Part shown: in pieces, positions 44,692 to 56,397 of the stretch
How the letters are laid out: the number at the start of each line of letters is the position of its first letter
Numbering within the stretch: the stretch's first letter is position 1
Assembly: GCA_022225965.2 (NCBI GenBank)
Contig: JAKJXP020000057.1
Location: 186,001 to 250,000, forward strand
Reading direction: 5' to 3'
Source: Diatrype stigma
Taxonomy: Eukaryota; Ascomycota; Sordariomycetes; Xylariales; Diatrypaceae
DNA: 64,000 nucleotides
Notes under the pieces: model-generated
Told to the model about the DNA's origin: nothing
The model's input: only the letters and a program-made list of their open reading frames with translations
Database searches by the model: none
Made by a program: the position numbers and the translations under genes

Positions 44692-46742
44692 GATGGATGA
44701 TCGACCACTGGATAGTTGCTGGCGTTGTTGGGTTCTCAGGAGTTCGTGCTAGGGGTAGGAATCTACACACTGAGGGTATACGCACTAAAGGGGTGATGTG
44801 TTCTCTCACAGGACTGCGAATATTGAACAAATGATAGATAATAGTTATTGGAATGTGGATGCCCAGGTGTATTAGTGTTGGGAGGTGGGAGGTGGGATAT
44901 GGTGAAGAGAGAAACTGGAGGTGGAAAAGTGCTGAGGAGAGATGCCGCTTTTAAGTCCGGCTTTGCAGTCTGGACTCTGTTGGGGCCTGACGCGTTTGAA
45001 GTTGTGCAGTGCCATGGTATGGAAGGGTGGAAGGTGTGACGGAGCATCGATGGTATCATGTGTTCGAATGTGTGCAAGTGTGTCCAGGTGTGTTCAACCA
45101 AGGCAACCGCCACTGACCGACCACCGCCCACCCCGTGAAGGTGTGTACGTGATGCCGGGTATGAGTTCAACGACAGGGGCAACCAAGGCACTAGTATTTA
45201 GTACAGGGGTACCTGCCTTGTAGTTGCTATCCGACGTCGTCCAACCACAGACGCACTTGCCTACTTACTGAAGTAGTCAGCGACTCCTGATCCACCCCTA
45301 AGACACATGGTGTTTAGGAGATCATGTTTCCCATTCGTGTTTTCCATCATCGACATGAGGCCTGCTTTCGTACATACCTACATACCTACACACCTGTCTA
45401 GGTATGTCACCAAGACGTCAACACCAATGACGTGTATGCTCGTTGTCGGAGAATATCAATACAGTCCAGGTTATACTTGAAACGTCAAGATCGAGGCTGT
45501 AATACACAGCCCCTAACCCCCCACGCACAAAGTACGACTTCCTTTCCTACCCGCTCTCGACGAGATCTCCTGAGGAGTAACCGACAACATAAGTCTGAAC
45601 CGACTCGTGTGAGTTGACTATAGACATTCTCTGTCGTGTTATCTGTAATGATGTAACGAACGGTCCTACAACGGTTTATATCGGCGTTACACTTAATCAC
45701 TGGGAAGTCCTTCTAAATAGGTATCATGGACTGGTAATGGATAGGTATACATTTCCCGAGAGATATACAATCTTGAACCCGCGCACCCAACCCTGGTGGC
45801 CAGCTACTTCCAGCCAGCCATGTTGTCATAATCAAGCTTTCGCTTAGTGTAGGTGCTATATTTATGTTGCAATATATCTCGCTAGCCCCCGAACAAGCTC
45901 CCACTACGTAGCATCGTATGCAAACCAACTACCACTAGTAGATAAGCAACCCGCATATGTGCACCACTACGCAAACAAAACACCCTTGCCCTCGTCTATT
46001 CCCGCTACCGGCTAACCAAGCCCAGAGAGCACTGCAGAGATGTCTATCCTACGATGTGACCTTCATACGTAGTCGATGTTGAGCCTGTTTATAATCATAC
46101 ATTCTCTTTCCTCACTGCTTTGATATGGTCCACTGCAAAACATGTACACAATCAGTCCCGTAAAGATGGGTCAGCTCTCGGACCTTATTCTAGAAAGAGA
46201 ATCTGCACCCGGTCCTTCGATACTAGAACTGTTATGCCATCAAAGTGATGAGCTCTAGCGTCATGGTGTGTGGAGGACTGAGCAGGAACAAGATATGGCG
46301 GGGTGCCGGGTCTGCCGGGGTAGCATGTTCTTCGAGGCGATCCGATGCCTTTACATACTTATGATAGTATATAAAGGAGCAGGACGACATGCCTGGGAAC
46401 GTATTGCAAGTGCACACAATACATAAAGGTACCGGATAGATATTGAACTGGTTGGGAGGCCCAAAAAAAAACTTGTATTATCTTGGTTCGAATACGCGAC
46501 CTTTGAAAGATAAGAAGAGCAAAAAACAAGGACACGCTCGGCGCCTGAAGTTCAGACGTAAAACCGTACACGTGCCTTGTGAACGGTGTACCACGGGGCT
46601 GTACCACTGGGCCAACCGGTTTGAAGATCTGGTTCTTTTTTACACTGATAAGGCCACCTACCCAGTTGCCTCCCAAGGCTCCAAACGATCCGATAGCTCA
46701 AGCACTTTGAGGTTGACAGCTCTTGAATAAGCAGCTATTCCT
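44692..46742. other. intergenic, 2 kb
   Basis: Contains the promoter of the aspartic protease and, at its right end, a degenerate tRNA-like unit (46463-46621). No protein gene is supported. Confidence 0.55.
46463..46621 (-). ncRNA. degenerate tRNA-like Pol III unit, possible SINE relic
   Basis: On the minus strand an A-box (TGGCCCAGTGG, 46614-46604) is followed by a B-box-like element (GTATTCGAACC, 46495-46485) in an AAAGGTCGCG context typical of a tRNA variable loop and T arm. Thirteen bases later there is a run of nine T (46471-46463), as expected for a Pol III terminator. The boxes are about 108 nt apart, longer than in a tRNA. The T stem and acceptor stem do not pair, so it is not a functional tRNA. 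A hairpin (GTACAC...GTGTAC) lies between the boxes. It may be a decayed tRNA-derived SINE. Confidence 0.35.
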
Positions 46743-47648
46743 TTACGCACCCAGTTTCACTCTGCCAAACAGGAACCCGCGAACTCCGTTGCTTAACCAA
46801 CATTCTTCTCCATCTGCTAAAGAGCTAGCTGTGATGTTCTGCTCCGTGACAAGATGGCTGTTTGTGTTAACTTTCTTGCCGAGGGTATACAGAGCCGAGG
46901 AAAAAGGTCTCACATACTTCTCTAACGCCCATCTCCTTGTAGTGCCATCATTACCGCCACTTCCCTGGCCACTACCGTACGCCGGAGGAACGACCGGAGT
47001 CACCCACTTCCCGTCTCGCCAAAAGTAGCAGGTCGTCAAGCTGCCTTCCATTACTAAGCCACCGTCGTCATTGACTAGCAAGACCTCCTTGAGGTCGGCG
47101 AGCGCGAGCCGGCCCCGAGCACGCGCCCCGTCGTACATGTCCCGGCGCGTCGTCTTGTAATGGGTGAACTCCGACTTTGTGGTCGGCTGGGTATCCACAA
47201 GAACCTCATACTCGGGGGACTTCGATGGGGCTTTCCTCGCCGCCGCCCCACGCGCCTCCGTCTGAGTGGAGACTTCTTCGCCCGGGCTTGGCAAGAATGG
47301 CGGAAACAAGTTATACAGGGGCACGTTGGGTGTCGGGGATTTCATATGGCTCAATGTCCCGTCCTGGCTGAGCTCGACTTTGACGCGGTGCGGCATCTCG
47401 CCGACGTCACGAACAGCGTTAGCCAGGAACACCTCGAGCCTCTTCAGGCCTTCATCACCCGCTATGGCATTAATCGCATCGGTCCAGCCCCAGTAAGTAG
47501 CCGCTCTGAGCAGACGATCCCGGTGGAGGTCCAGCATATAAAACGCCGAAGGATCTTGGTTCCAGCCAGCATTGGTGAAACCTTCTCCGGGCACTCTCAC
47601 AAGCGCTGGGTCATAGCGGAGCGAAGTGAATAACTTGAAGTCCCCCAT
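46743..47648 (-). CDS. class IV aminotransferase-fold enzyme, aminodeoxychorismate-lyase-like
   Basis: Preferred model: two exons, 47648-46918 and 46857-46743, giving 281 aa. The fold is PLP-dependent class IV (branched-chain aminotransferase/ADC lyase). Visible blocks are MGDFKLFTSLRYD, FYMLDLHRDRLLRAATYWGW, HRVKVELSQDG, the PLP-lysine region SEFTHYKTTRRDMYD, EVLLVNDDGGLVMEGSLTTCYF and ECWLSNGVRGFLFG. This resembles fungal Abz2, which cleaves aminodeoxychorismate to p-aminobenzoate for folate. The 60-nt intron has GTATGT, a branch-like GTTAACA and an AACAG end, but no stop and a length divisible by three. An unspliced frame of 301 aa is therefore also open. Removing it gives RWALENHLVTEQNITASSL, closer to the family spacing. 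The exact substrate is not certain. Confidence 0.72.
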   Translation of the reverse strand: MGDFKLFTSLRYDPALVRVPGEGFTNAGWNQDPSAFYMLDLHRDRLLRAATYWGWTDAINAIAGDEGLKRLEVFLANAVRDVGEMPHRVKVELSQDGTLSHMKSPTPNVPLYNLFPPFLPSPGEEVSTQTEARGAAARKAPSKSPEYEVLVDTQPTTKSEFTHYKTTRRDMYDGARARGRLALADLKEVLLVNDDGGLVMEGSLTTCYFWRDGKWVTPVVPPAYGSGQGSGGNDGTTRRWALEKYVRPFSSALYTLGKKVNTNSHLVTEQNITASSLADGEECWLSNGVRGFLFGRVKLGA

Positions 47649-48011
47649 TCTTGTCTGGAGGCCGGGTGTGCTTTTGGTAGGTTAGTCTCCGCTGACCACA
47701 TCTTCAGATCTTGATACACGTAGGAGACTATTGATAGACCTATGACTGCTATTTCAAAGTACGTCGTGTTGGTAGGGTGGACCAATAGGAAGTCCGGGTT
47801 AGGCAGATTATGGACTGCGCATACCTACTACTCCTGAAACGTACGTCTTCGTGCGCTTGAGTAGGCCTTAGGTAGAAGGAACACCACAGGCAGAACACAA
47901 TACTCCGTATCACCAAAGGGCATGCAAGTAGGCAGAGGCAGAACATGAAGTCAGCATTGGACTACATACCTAACCTAGTACCTTGCACTAGGAGCGCAAT
48001 ACGAAGCCCTA

Positions 48012-48087
48012 GTGTTCGACGGTGTTCGATGGTGTTCAATGGTGCTTGTGGTGCTTGTGGTGCTTGTGATGCTTGTGATGCTTGTAA
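48012..48087 (+). repeat. composite 10-bp/9-bp minisatellite
   Basis: Three 10-bp units of GTGTTCGATG type lead directly into about five 9-bp units of GTGCTTGTG type, as if one array evolved from the other. Confidence 0.8.
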
Positions 48088-48499
48088 GTGATGCTTATAC
48101 TCTTTCATGACGTGGAATTGAGAAAGTCCACAAATTCCGCACATGCATTAATGTTATTGTGTCGTCCCCACATATCCGAGCGGCTACGAGGTACTACCTT
48201 AGGTACGTACTAGGTGGTTAGTAAAGTCTGCGGTAGGAACTAGTCAAATAGTGACTGAGTTGCTGGGCTCGTTGGTTTGTAAACAAACCCGCCTGTTCGC
48301 CTGGCGCCGATGAGTGATGGAATTTGCAGGTGATGGGTGCCCGTGATGAGCTGGCAGGCTGGCAACCTGAGCCGGGCCTGAAGGGTTGGCCTCTCGCATC
48401 CGGCATCCGGTGGCATGGAAATCCGGTGGCATGGAATTGACGACATCGCGTGGTCCGAGCTTCATCGCTACGTAATGTTTCCAGGGCATCGAGGCCGCT

Positions 48500-48600
48500 G
48501 TGGGTGCTGTGGCCCTGTGGGTGCTGTGGGCGTCAAGGTGTCGGGTCTGGCTGGGCATGCTGGGCCATGCAGTGCCAGCCGTGCAGTGCCAGCCACTGCC
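48500..48600 (+). repeat. short duplicated units upstream of TOM70
   Basis: CTGTGGGTGCTGTGG-like sequence occurs twice between 48500 and 48530, and GTGCAGTGCCAGCC-like sequence is duplicated near 48570-48596. Confidence 0.6.
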
Positions 48601-49098
48601 CGATGCCCAAGGCTATAGCCCGAGGTTAGTGAGTCGATGTAGGTACCTTCCTCAGGTATGATAAGATACCAATGGTTCTAGGCAGTAGATAATCAGTATG
48701 TACGTAGTATTTTAGTTGCACAGAGTGGACAACCTGTGGGCAAGTGGGCAAGTGCAGGTGGGCAGCAACTGGGCGATTCGGGCCAAGGCGGATCGTAAAG
48801 CTCCAGTTATACCTGCCTAGCAGTACCTAATCAACTTAATTTTTTCGCGTGTAGCTTCAACCACCACCGTCACCACCACCTGCCCCCCCAGCACATCCCC
48901 CATCACCAACACCACAACCACCACCACCACCACCACAACCACCTCCCGAGCCAGACCGGACAAGACCTCGACCAGAACAAACCCCGACCGAGGAAGCCCA
49001 GAGCCCGCAACTACCAGTCCATCTCCGGTGCCGTCCCCTTCGACTGTTCCCCTCTTTCCTCACTGTTACATCAAGCCAAGATACAGAGTATCCCGAAC

Positions 49099-51253
49099 AT
49101 GTCTGGTGCCAACGCTGCCCCGCCCCGAGTACCTCCGCCCAGGTCCGTCGCCGTGCCGATAGAAAACCATTCGGTATGGGATCGCATCACCAATTGGGCT
49201 TCGGAGAACAAAGCGATTGTATATACCATTGCTGGCGTAGCTGTTGTGGCCACGGGCGCCGGTGTAGTATACTACCTAAACGACTCTGTAAGTGTCATGC
49301 CATGCACTTCACCGCTCCCTCGCTATTCGTTTCCGCATTCCTACATTTCTGCATTTCTGCATTTCTGCTGCGGCCCAGGTCAGGTCGCTGTGTAGTTGTG
49401 ACCGTGGCTAATATGCTGTCTGCCCGACGAATCCCAGCAGTCCAAGACACCCGCACAACCCAAACTTAGTAAGAAGGAGCGGAGAAAACGGAAAGAGGCA
49501 GAGCGCCTTGCAGACCCCGAGAAGGCCGCTACGTCACCACCAACAGATTCCAAACAGAAAGCCGCGACAGTGGACAGTGCCGACGAACTTCCCGAGATCA
49601 CTGAGGACACCGTCGCCACCTTTTCTGACGAGCAACGCAAGGGATACGCCCTGCAGCTCAAGAACTCGGGAAACAAGGCTTATGGCAGCAAAGACTACAA
49701 CCGTGCTATCGACCTCTACTCCAAAGCCATCCTCTGCAAGCCCGACCCTATCTTCTTCTCGAACCGGGCCGCTTGCTTCAATGCTCTCGGCACCTGGGAC
49801 AAGGTCGTCGAAGACACCTCCGCCGCCATAAACCTGGACCCTCTCTACGTGAAGGCCCTGAACCGAAGGGCCAATGCCTACGAGCATCTCACCCAGTTCA
49901 GCGATGCCCTCCTCGACTTCACTGCCAGCTGCATCATTGACGAGTTCAAGAATGAAGCGAGCGCTGCGTCTGTGGAGAGATTGCTGAAGAAGGTCGCGGA
50001 ACAGAAGGCCGAGGATATCTTGAAGTCTAAGGATCCTAGCAAACTGCCGAGCCCGACGTTCGTCTCCAACTACATCCAGAGTTTCCGTGTGAAGCCGCGG
50101 CCGGAAGGACTAGAGGACGACGATGAATTCGAGCTAGATACAGGCAAGGGACAGTTGCAATTTGGTCTTCAGGCAATGGAGAAAAAGACGCACGAAGGCT
50201 ATGAGGAGGCCGCGAACGCTTTCGAGAAGGCACTGGAGCTTGGCGACTTGGACGAGTACGAAGCACTGGCTTACAACCTGCGAGGTACTTTCCGGTGTTT
50301 GCGGGGCTCTCAGGAGTTGGCTCTGCTGGACATGGATAAGAGCATCGAGCTCGACCCGTCTATGACCCAGAGCTACGTCAAGCGAGCAAGCATGCATTTG
50401 GAAATGGGTAAGATATGACGGAGCTTGGATTGGAACATAGGAAAAATTAGGGACTAATCATGTCATAGGCGCTCGCGACAAGGCTGCCGAAGATCTGGAG
50501 AAGGCGGTACAGCAAAACGACCGGGATCCCGATATTTACTACCACCGCGCCCAACTACACTTCATCCACGGCGAATTCCAAGACGCAGCCAAGGACTACC
50601 AGAAGTCCATCGATCTCGACAACACTTTCATCTTCTCGCATATCCAGCTTGGCGTAACGCAGTACAAGATGGGCTCGATAGCCTCATCTATGGCCACCTT
50701 CCGCCGATGTATTAAGAACTTCGACAAGGTGCCGGATGTATATAACTACTACGGCGAGCTTCTCCTCGACCAGGGCAAGTTCGACGAAGCCATCCAGAAG
50801 TTCGATACGGCGATGGAGATGGAGAAGCAGACGAAGCCCACGGCTATGAATGTTCTGCCTTTGATCAACAAGGCCCTAGCCCTCTTCCAGCAGAGGAACG
50901 AATTCACCGAGGCCGAGAAGCTCTGCGATGCCGCTTTGATTAGTACGTTGTGTCCTGCTAGCTACCAGATATCCTTCCCTATCTAGTCTCTAACCCAACC
51001 GCGTGTAGTTGATCCCGAATGCGACATTGCCGTAGCTACGATGGCGCAGCTCCTGCTGCAGCAAGGCAAGGTCACCGATGCACTCAGCTATTTCGAGCGA
51101 GCCGCCGAGCTGGCTAGAACACCCGGAGAGATCGTTAACGCACTATCTTACGCGGAGGCCACTCGGACACAGCTGCAAGTACAGGAGAAGTACCCGCAAC
51201 TAGCAGCCAAGCTGCAGGGCATGGGTGCTGGCGCGTTCCCCGGCGGGCGCTAA
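49099..51253 (+). CDS. tom70: Tom70 mitochondrial import receptor
   Basis: Four exons (49099-49287, 49438-50407, 50469-50942, 51009-51253) give 625 aa. An N-terminal anchor ([22 protein letters not shown], about residues 39-60) is followed by a charged linker ([16 protein letters not shown]) and then TPR repeats through most of the protein. The TPRs begin with [37 protein letters not shown] and [16 protein letters not shown], and continue to the C-terminus. Family knowledge: Tom70 sits in the outer membrane facing the cytosol, docks Hsp70/Hsp90-bound precursors through its first TPRs, and passes carrier proteins to Tom40. The acceptor of intron 1 is a tandem CAGCAG, so isoforms with or without one Gln are possible. 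Confidence 0.96.
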
Positions 51254-54200
51254 GCACACCTCTTCTGGTCTGGCTCATGATGGGGATGATGATCTATCTT
51301 TACGTCGGTGTATGTGTGATGTTTCCACCAAGGAACTTGGTTGTATATTACATACGCAGCTCGGCGGATGGTTCGACATGGGAAGTTACTAATACTTCTT
51401 ATTATTGATTGGCCCTCTCTCCTCATAGGGCATCCATACGGGGAAAAGGAAAAGTATCCGCTTCCCCTTTCTTAGAATCCGACGACGGCGGGGAAGTTGA
51501 TAATCTGCTGGCTGGACCGTCTTTGTCCCTGGCGGATGTGCGAATTTTAGTCTTGACTACGAGGGATAAAAAAACATGTTGATTAGGGGATGGATGGGTG
51601 GGTGGGTGGTTTGGGAGGGGACGGGGATAGGGGGGAATAATTGCGATTGCATGGTTCCGATTGGCGAGAGAAAGAGAGCAAGAGGGAGAAAGAAAGAGAG
51701 AGCAGAGATAGGGACGGAGAGGAGAATAGGGAGGTCCGATCTTCCCCAAAAAGAAAAAAGAAAAAGAGCTGTACCTACGACCCTGTACATACTTAATGCT
51801 TTTTTTGCTCTTCTGTCCTCCCTCTCTTCCTTCTTATCCTTTTCTTCTTCTACTTCCTTTTCGGCACGTTGGGTTACGTACATCGCAGTCGTGTTGTGTA
51901 TGTGTACGCGTATGTGTATAGGTATTGTATGTGTAATGTGTAGGTATGCCTGTCTACGGATTTTGTAAGAGTAACGACACGATAATCTAATCCAAAACTC
52001 CCTCCTCCTGAGTATTTAGTATATGCATACATTATTTGTCCATCGGTCCGCGATCCGGCCCTTTTCTGGCATTGTGAAGAAGACATGAGCCAGCCAGCCC
52101 GTCACAGATCTAGTTCGAGCAGATAGGGGCAGATGTTTGTATCAGCGAGGCTTATATGCATCCATTTTTATGGCTACCTGAAAGAAGCTGGAAATTGGCC
52201 TGAGGTCAAGCCGCAGTGTTTTGCAATCTGAGTGAATATATTCTGCATCCTACTCGATAGGGGCTAGACTAGTGACCTCTCACACGATCGGATTGTCAAC
52301 GGAATGTTAGTATATCGAGACAATTGATAGCCTACAAACATATGCTTACGATACCGAGAGCCCTACAACAACATCGCCAGGTTGTTTAGCGTGCGTGGCA
52401 AGCTAAAATAAGGACCTTGGATCGAGAACTTACGTCGTTGTCCTCCACACGACAGACCTCGTGTCCTGAAGAGTAGGACGTACTTACCACGGCCATGGCC
52501 ACAGCTACGACAGTATTTATGACGACAAGAACAACGACCACCAGCAGCAGCAGGTCTACATATCGTCGTCGGCGCCCGGGGCCGTCTGCCTAGGTAATGA
52601 AAGCCTTCCGCCTTTACTACCTCCTACAGGCAGCCCGGGAACTTGGACGGGGTTTCGAGGCCAGGGGAATGTGCTGAAAGGACGGGACATCCGGCCCTAC
52701 ATCCACACCTTTCCGGGCCCTCATCCAAGAGAGTTTCTTCGCCAGGGGGGTCAGTGAGAGAACATCTTTAGTAATGTAAGAAATGAGGCTTCTGCTGCGT
52801 CAGAAGCACCATGGCAAAGCCGGACGAGCCTATTATCCTTCTTTAGGTTTGGTTAGACATACTGTCGATTTGGAACAAGGAACAGGGGGGGGGGGGGGGC
52901 AGAGGAGGGCTTGCTGATTATCGTGATGATCACATGAGAATGGGAATGGACGGATTGTACAGCAGCGGCCTAACCTAGCAACCGAATTGTATAGACGTGG
53001 TGTGGGCAGGTAGGTCTGGGAAGAAAGCGTTTTTATATCTAGCTACCTAGTCTAGCTCTCGAAGCTTGGGTAGCCCCTTTTTGACCAAGTGCAGGTGAGG
53101 CTCCGCACCAAACCCCCTTACTGAGAACACAAAACACAAAACACAAACACCACAACTCGACCCCCTTGCCTACTCACAGTCTTTTTCCGGTAGCCAGCGT
53201 AAATGCATACAAGTCTTGCGTATCGACCACAATCGGGTAAAAGTATGGATTATCTCATCCAGAGGCTCTTGGTCAATGAATATACCAAACTATCGGATCG
53301 TATATACGTACTGTGTACACAGACAAAATAGTAATAAATAGGAGGCGAGTCTCGTAACACCCATTGTCAGATTGGTGTATCGGTTGGCACATCAGAGCTT
53401 CTTCCCCCCCTCCCCCATAAACGTTTCGCCACTCTTTCACTCTTTGTACATCACTTCTGCTGGAAGGACTTCCCGCCCAGTTCATCCGTGGTGATGCGAA
53501 AATATTAACTAAAAAAAGGGGTTTTAGATGATTGTTCTCCTGCTCCAAGAAATGCCGAGACAAAAGGAATATCCTAGAAAAAAGGGGGGTGAGCGGGGTA
53601 GCATTATAACTCCCCGTCTCGCTTGCTGCTCCAACTACACCGAAGCGAAGAAAGAACCTATAGACCCATAGACCCCCGAGCCAAGTCAAATTACGTGATG
53701 CGTTTGTGCGTGAGAGAAGAACGGGGGATACATATATGTCTGATCTGATGCTTTTTGCTAGGTAAACAAGCAGCGAGCGACAACATACCCCCTATTGAGA
53801 TGCTATGATATGACCTCCTATCTTCCTCCCCCCCTTTGCACAACCGATGCCGTACCTAGCTAGAACCCAATCACCCAAACAAACAAACCCGTGTTCGAAA
53901 ACCGTCTGTCTGCTCCACAGGTAGAGTACCCGATCCGATGACATCGGCGGCCGAAGACTAACTAATATAATGGCGGAGTCCGGCTACGCATTTATTTCAT
54001 GGATGGGAAATAATCGAAGACCAAGGCGGGGAAAAAAGGATACGACATTCCCCTTCCCAACGTTCCCCAGTCCACAATAGGTGCATGTGCATGCCGAAAA
54101 CCCCCCTTTGATACGGACCGGGACTCCTTTGCGGGAACTCGTTCGGGACACATCGGGGGGCCTATACATAGGCAGGACACTTCCCCTGGTTTTAATCAAT

Positions 54201-54547
54201 CGTCCCTCTCGCTTCTCAGGTCACAATTTCTTTTTCTCTCTTCGTGCTCTCCATACAACGCTGCGGAGGGACGCATGGCAAATTCCCGCATCATGCCTGC
54301 CTGCCCTGTATTTCGCATCCCTTCTTGCTTGCTTGCTCGCTTGCTTGACCCTGTAAAAGGATAATAGCTACATTTCAGCACTAAGGTAGCAGCAATACGA
54401 TCGTTCTCGGAAGCCGGACTGGTGATGGTGATAGTGCTGGTGGTGGTGGCGGTGGTTGGCCTCGGCCGGGCCATTCGTTATCGTGATTCACATCGTCATT
54501 TGTCATTACCATCATTATTTTTTCACTTCTACTAAGCCACCACCTAC
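51254..54547. other. convergent intergenic region, 3.3 kb
   Basis: The second largest gene-free stretch. It has purine- and pyrimidine-rich tracts near 51570-51860 and a run of 15 G at 52885-52899. Open frames such as 53273-53689 (-) lack family features. No RNA gene was recognised. Confidence 0.55.
52885..52899 (+). repeat. G15 homopolymer
   Basis: Fifteen consecutive G in intergenic DNA. Length may be inexact in the assembly. Confidence 0.85.
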
Positions 54548-56397
54548 CTATATCGCCCCCGCTCCGCTCTTCCCGTTCACGGCATCAGTTGTAGTGGCAG
54601 CGGTTGAGATAGAGGTCGAGGTCGAGGTCGTTTTGGCGGGAGCGGGAGCGAGAGCGGTGATGGGGACTCCGTTAGCAGGCGAGACGCTCCGGATCCCGGC
54701 GACATCGTCGCCGCCCCTTGAGATGCTGCTCCTGCCGCTGTTGGGGGTGACGCTGCCGATGCTGCCGCGACTACCGCCGCCGATGCTGCTTGCACCGCCG
54801 CCGCCACCGCCGCTGGTGATGGAGGCGGCAGCTGACGCCTCGAGGCTCATCCTGCTCATCTGGCTCGCCATGCTGAGCCCCGTTCCCTTCCTCGTCTGGA
54901 GCGCCTTGGAATACCGCTGCTTTTTCTTATCGCTCACTTCACTGCCGCTGCGACCACTACGACCGCTACCGACTACGATGGTGGGGTTGGCAGTGGTGGT
55001 GGTGGTGGTGGTGGCCGTGCCGTCCTCCGCTACCTCGAGACCCAACACCTCCAACAGTTCGGGGACCTCGGCGTGGTCGCGGGTGGTCTTCATGCGGTGA
55101 CACCACGTGACTCGCTTCGGCTCTATCTTCTCGTCTTCCGCGTTACCAATAGGTGCGTCGTCGCGATGTTGTGGCTGTTCCTGCTGCTGCTGCTGCTGCT
55201 TTCGCTGTTGCTGATGGTCGTCACCCAGCAGCGCCCTCCTATCCTCAGCCACATCGTCAACGACAGGCGTCGCGATGGGCGGCTCGAGGGACAGGGTAGC
55301 GGGCTCGAAGAGGAACTCGCCGCCGACCTGGCGCTGGTCGCCCATCTTGGTGGCGAGGCCGGAGCGGACCTGGCGGAGGCCCTGGACGACGCTGGAGGCG
55401 ACGAGCTTGGCGAATGAGGTGCCCCCCAGGTAGGCGGGCTTCTGGCCCATGCGCAGCGTCGACAGCATGCCCAGCTCGGCGTACAGCCGCCGCGTCGGGT
55501 CCGTGTACACGGGGAACGGGCAGCCCGTCTCCCGCACGTAGGGCGCGATCAGCTCCGGCGCCCCGCACCCCACCACCGCGATGAAGGTGCTCACCGGCAG
55601 CTGCAGGAGCGCGTCGGGCGTGATGGCCGCCGAGAGGATGCGCAGGTATTCTTGGCAGTTCTGATTTGGTTGCCCCCCTTCCGAGTTAGCGGGAGACATC
55701 ACAGGCGAGTGAGTTCCTTCTCAAGCAGAAGATATATATATATATATATGGCTGCTGATCATGATGGTGAAAAACTTACACCACAGAAGAAATGGCGGAC
55801 GAAGATGACCATGACCCGCCGCGCGACGTTGTGGCCGGCGTACAGGCTCTTGAAGGTGTGGGACTTGCCGTCGGCATCCAGGACGGTGTACGACTCGATC
55901 TTCCGCAGGGTCTCGAGGGAGGGCAGCTCGTTGTTCGTCTCCACCTCGCCCTGGAAGTCCGGGGGAGGGAGACCGCAGGCGGAGAAGGAGTCGTTGTTGT
56001 TGTTGCTGGCGGCAACAGTGGAAGAAGCAGAAGGGGTGAGTGACAAGGTCGAGGGCTTCTCTCCTAGCGTTGGTCCTCCTCCGCCCCCTCGACTACTCAT
56101 GCTAGTTTCCGAGGAGTGGGCGGGGCCCGACGGGGGCGGTGGTGGCGTCGGGGTAGCTGTCGTCGTCGGGGCGGGATCTTGCTCGGCGATGACGGCGGCG
56201 GCGGCGGGTTTACTGTTAGTTGAGGCATCGGATTTCTTTTTCCTCCCGTCTGTTAAGGCACGGCGCAGAGGGTTTTGCTGCCCCTTTCCTGTGACAGGAC
56301 CCGACTGGGTGTCATTTTGTATTCTAGGCGCTATAGCTTTACGGGGAATAGAGTTCCTTTTCGCAGAAGATGCGTTGTTGGCACCCGCCCCGGACAT
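54548..56397 (-). CDS. AhpC/TSA (PRXL2-like) thioredoxin-fold protein with disordered tails
   Basis: Two exons (56397-55780 and 55660-54548) give 576 aa. The core, about residues 165-330, reads YTVLDADGKSHTFKSLYAG, RRVMVIFVRHFFCGNCQEYL, ILSAAITPDALLQLP, FIAVVGCGAPELIAPY, PFPVYTDPTRRLYAELGM and a FLFEP segment. This matches the AhpC/TSA antioxidant-like family (PRXL2/AAED1), thioredoxin-fold proteins with a CxxC (CGNC here) and presumed redox function. Splicing falls exactly inside the CxxC loop. The N-terminal 150 residues are Pro/Thr/Ser-rich and the C-terminal 245 carry poly-Gln, Thr, Gly and Ser runs, so the protein is much longer than the about 200-residue core. Whether it has peroxidase activity is unknown. 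An (AT)9 tract lies in the intron. Confidence 0.83.
55732..55749. repeat. (AT)9 microsatellite in an intron
   Basis: Nine AT units inside the 119-nt intron of the AhpC/TSA-fold gene. Confidence 0.9.

Larger units (their letters stand above)
47649..49098. other. divergent intergenic region, 1.45 kb
   Basis: Lies between the lyase-like gene and TOM70. It is rich in short tandem repeats: a minisatellite at 48012-48087, duplicated CTGTGGGTG and GTGCAGTGCCAGCC units at 48500-48600, and a CCA/CAC-rich leader at 48860-48950. No gene is supported. Confidence 0.55.

Noticed and set aside
46463..46621. Functional tRNA gene
   Set aside because: A- and B-box-like sequences are present but the T and acceptor stems do not pair and the spacing is too long. 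Reported only as a relic.
46743..47648. Unspliced 301-aa version of the lyase-like protein
   Set aside because: Kept as an alternative only. The 60-nt segment has good intron signals and interrupts a conserved region.
48012..48087. CRISPR-like array
   Set aside because: The units are contiguous, without unique spacers, so this is an ordinary minisatellite.
53273..53689. 138-codon minus-strand frame
   Set aside because: Isolated in AT-rich convergent intergenic DNA, no motif, no splice partners.
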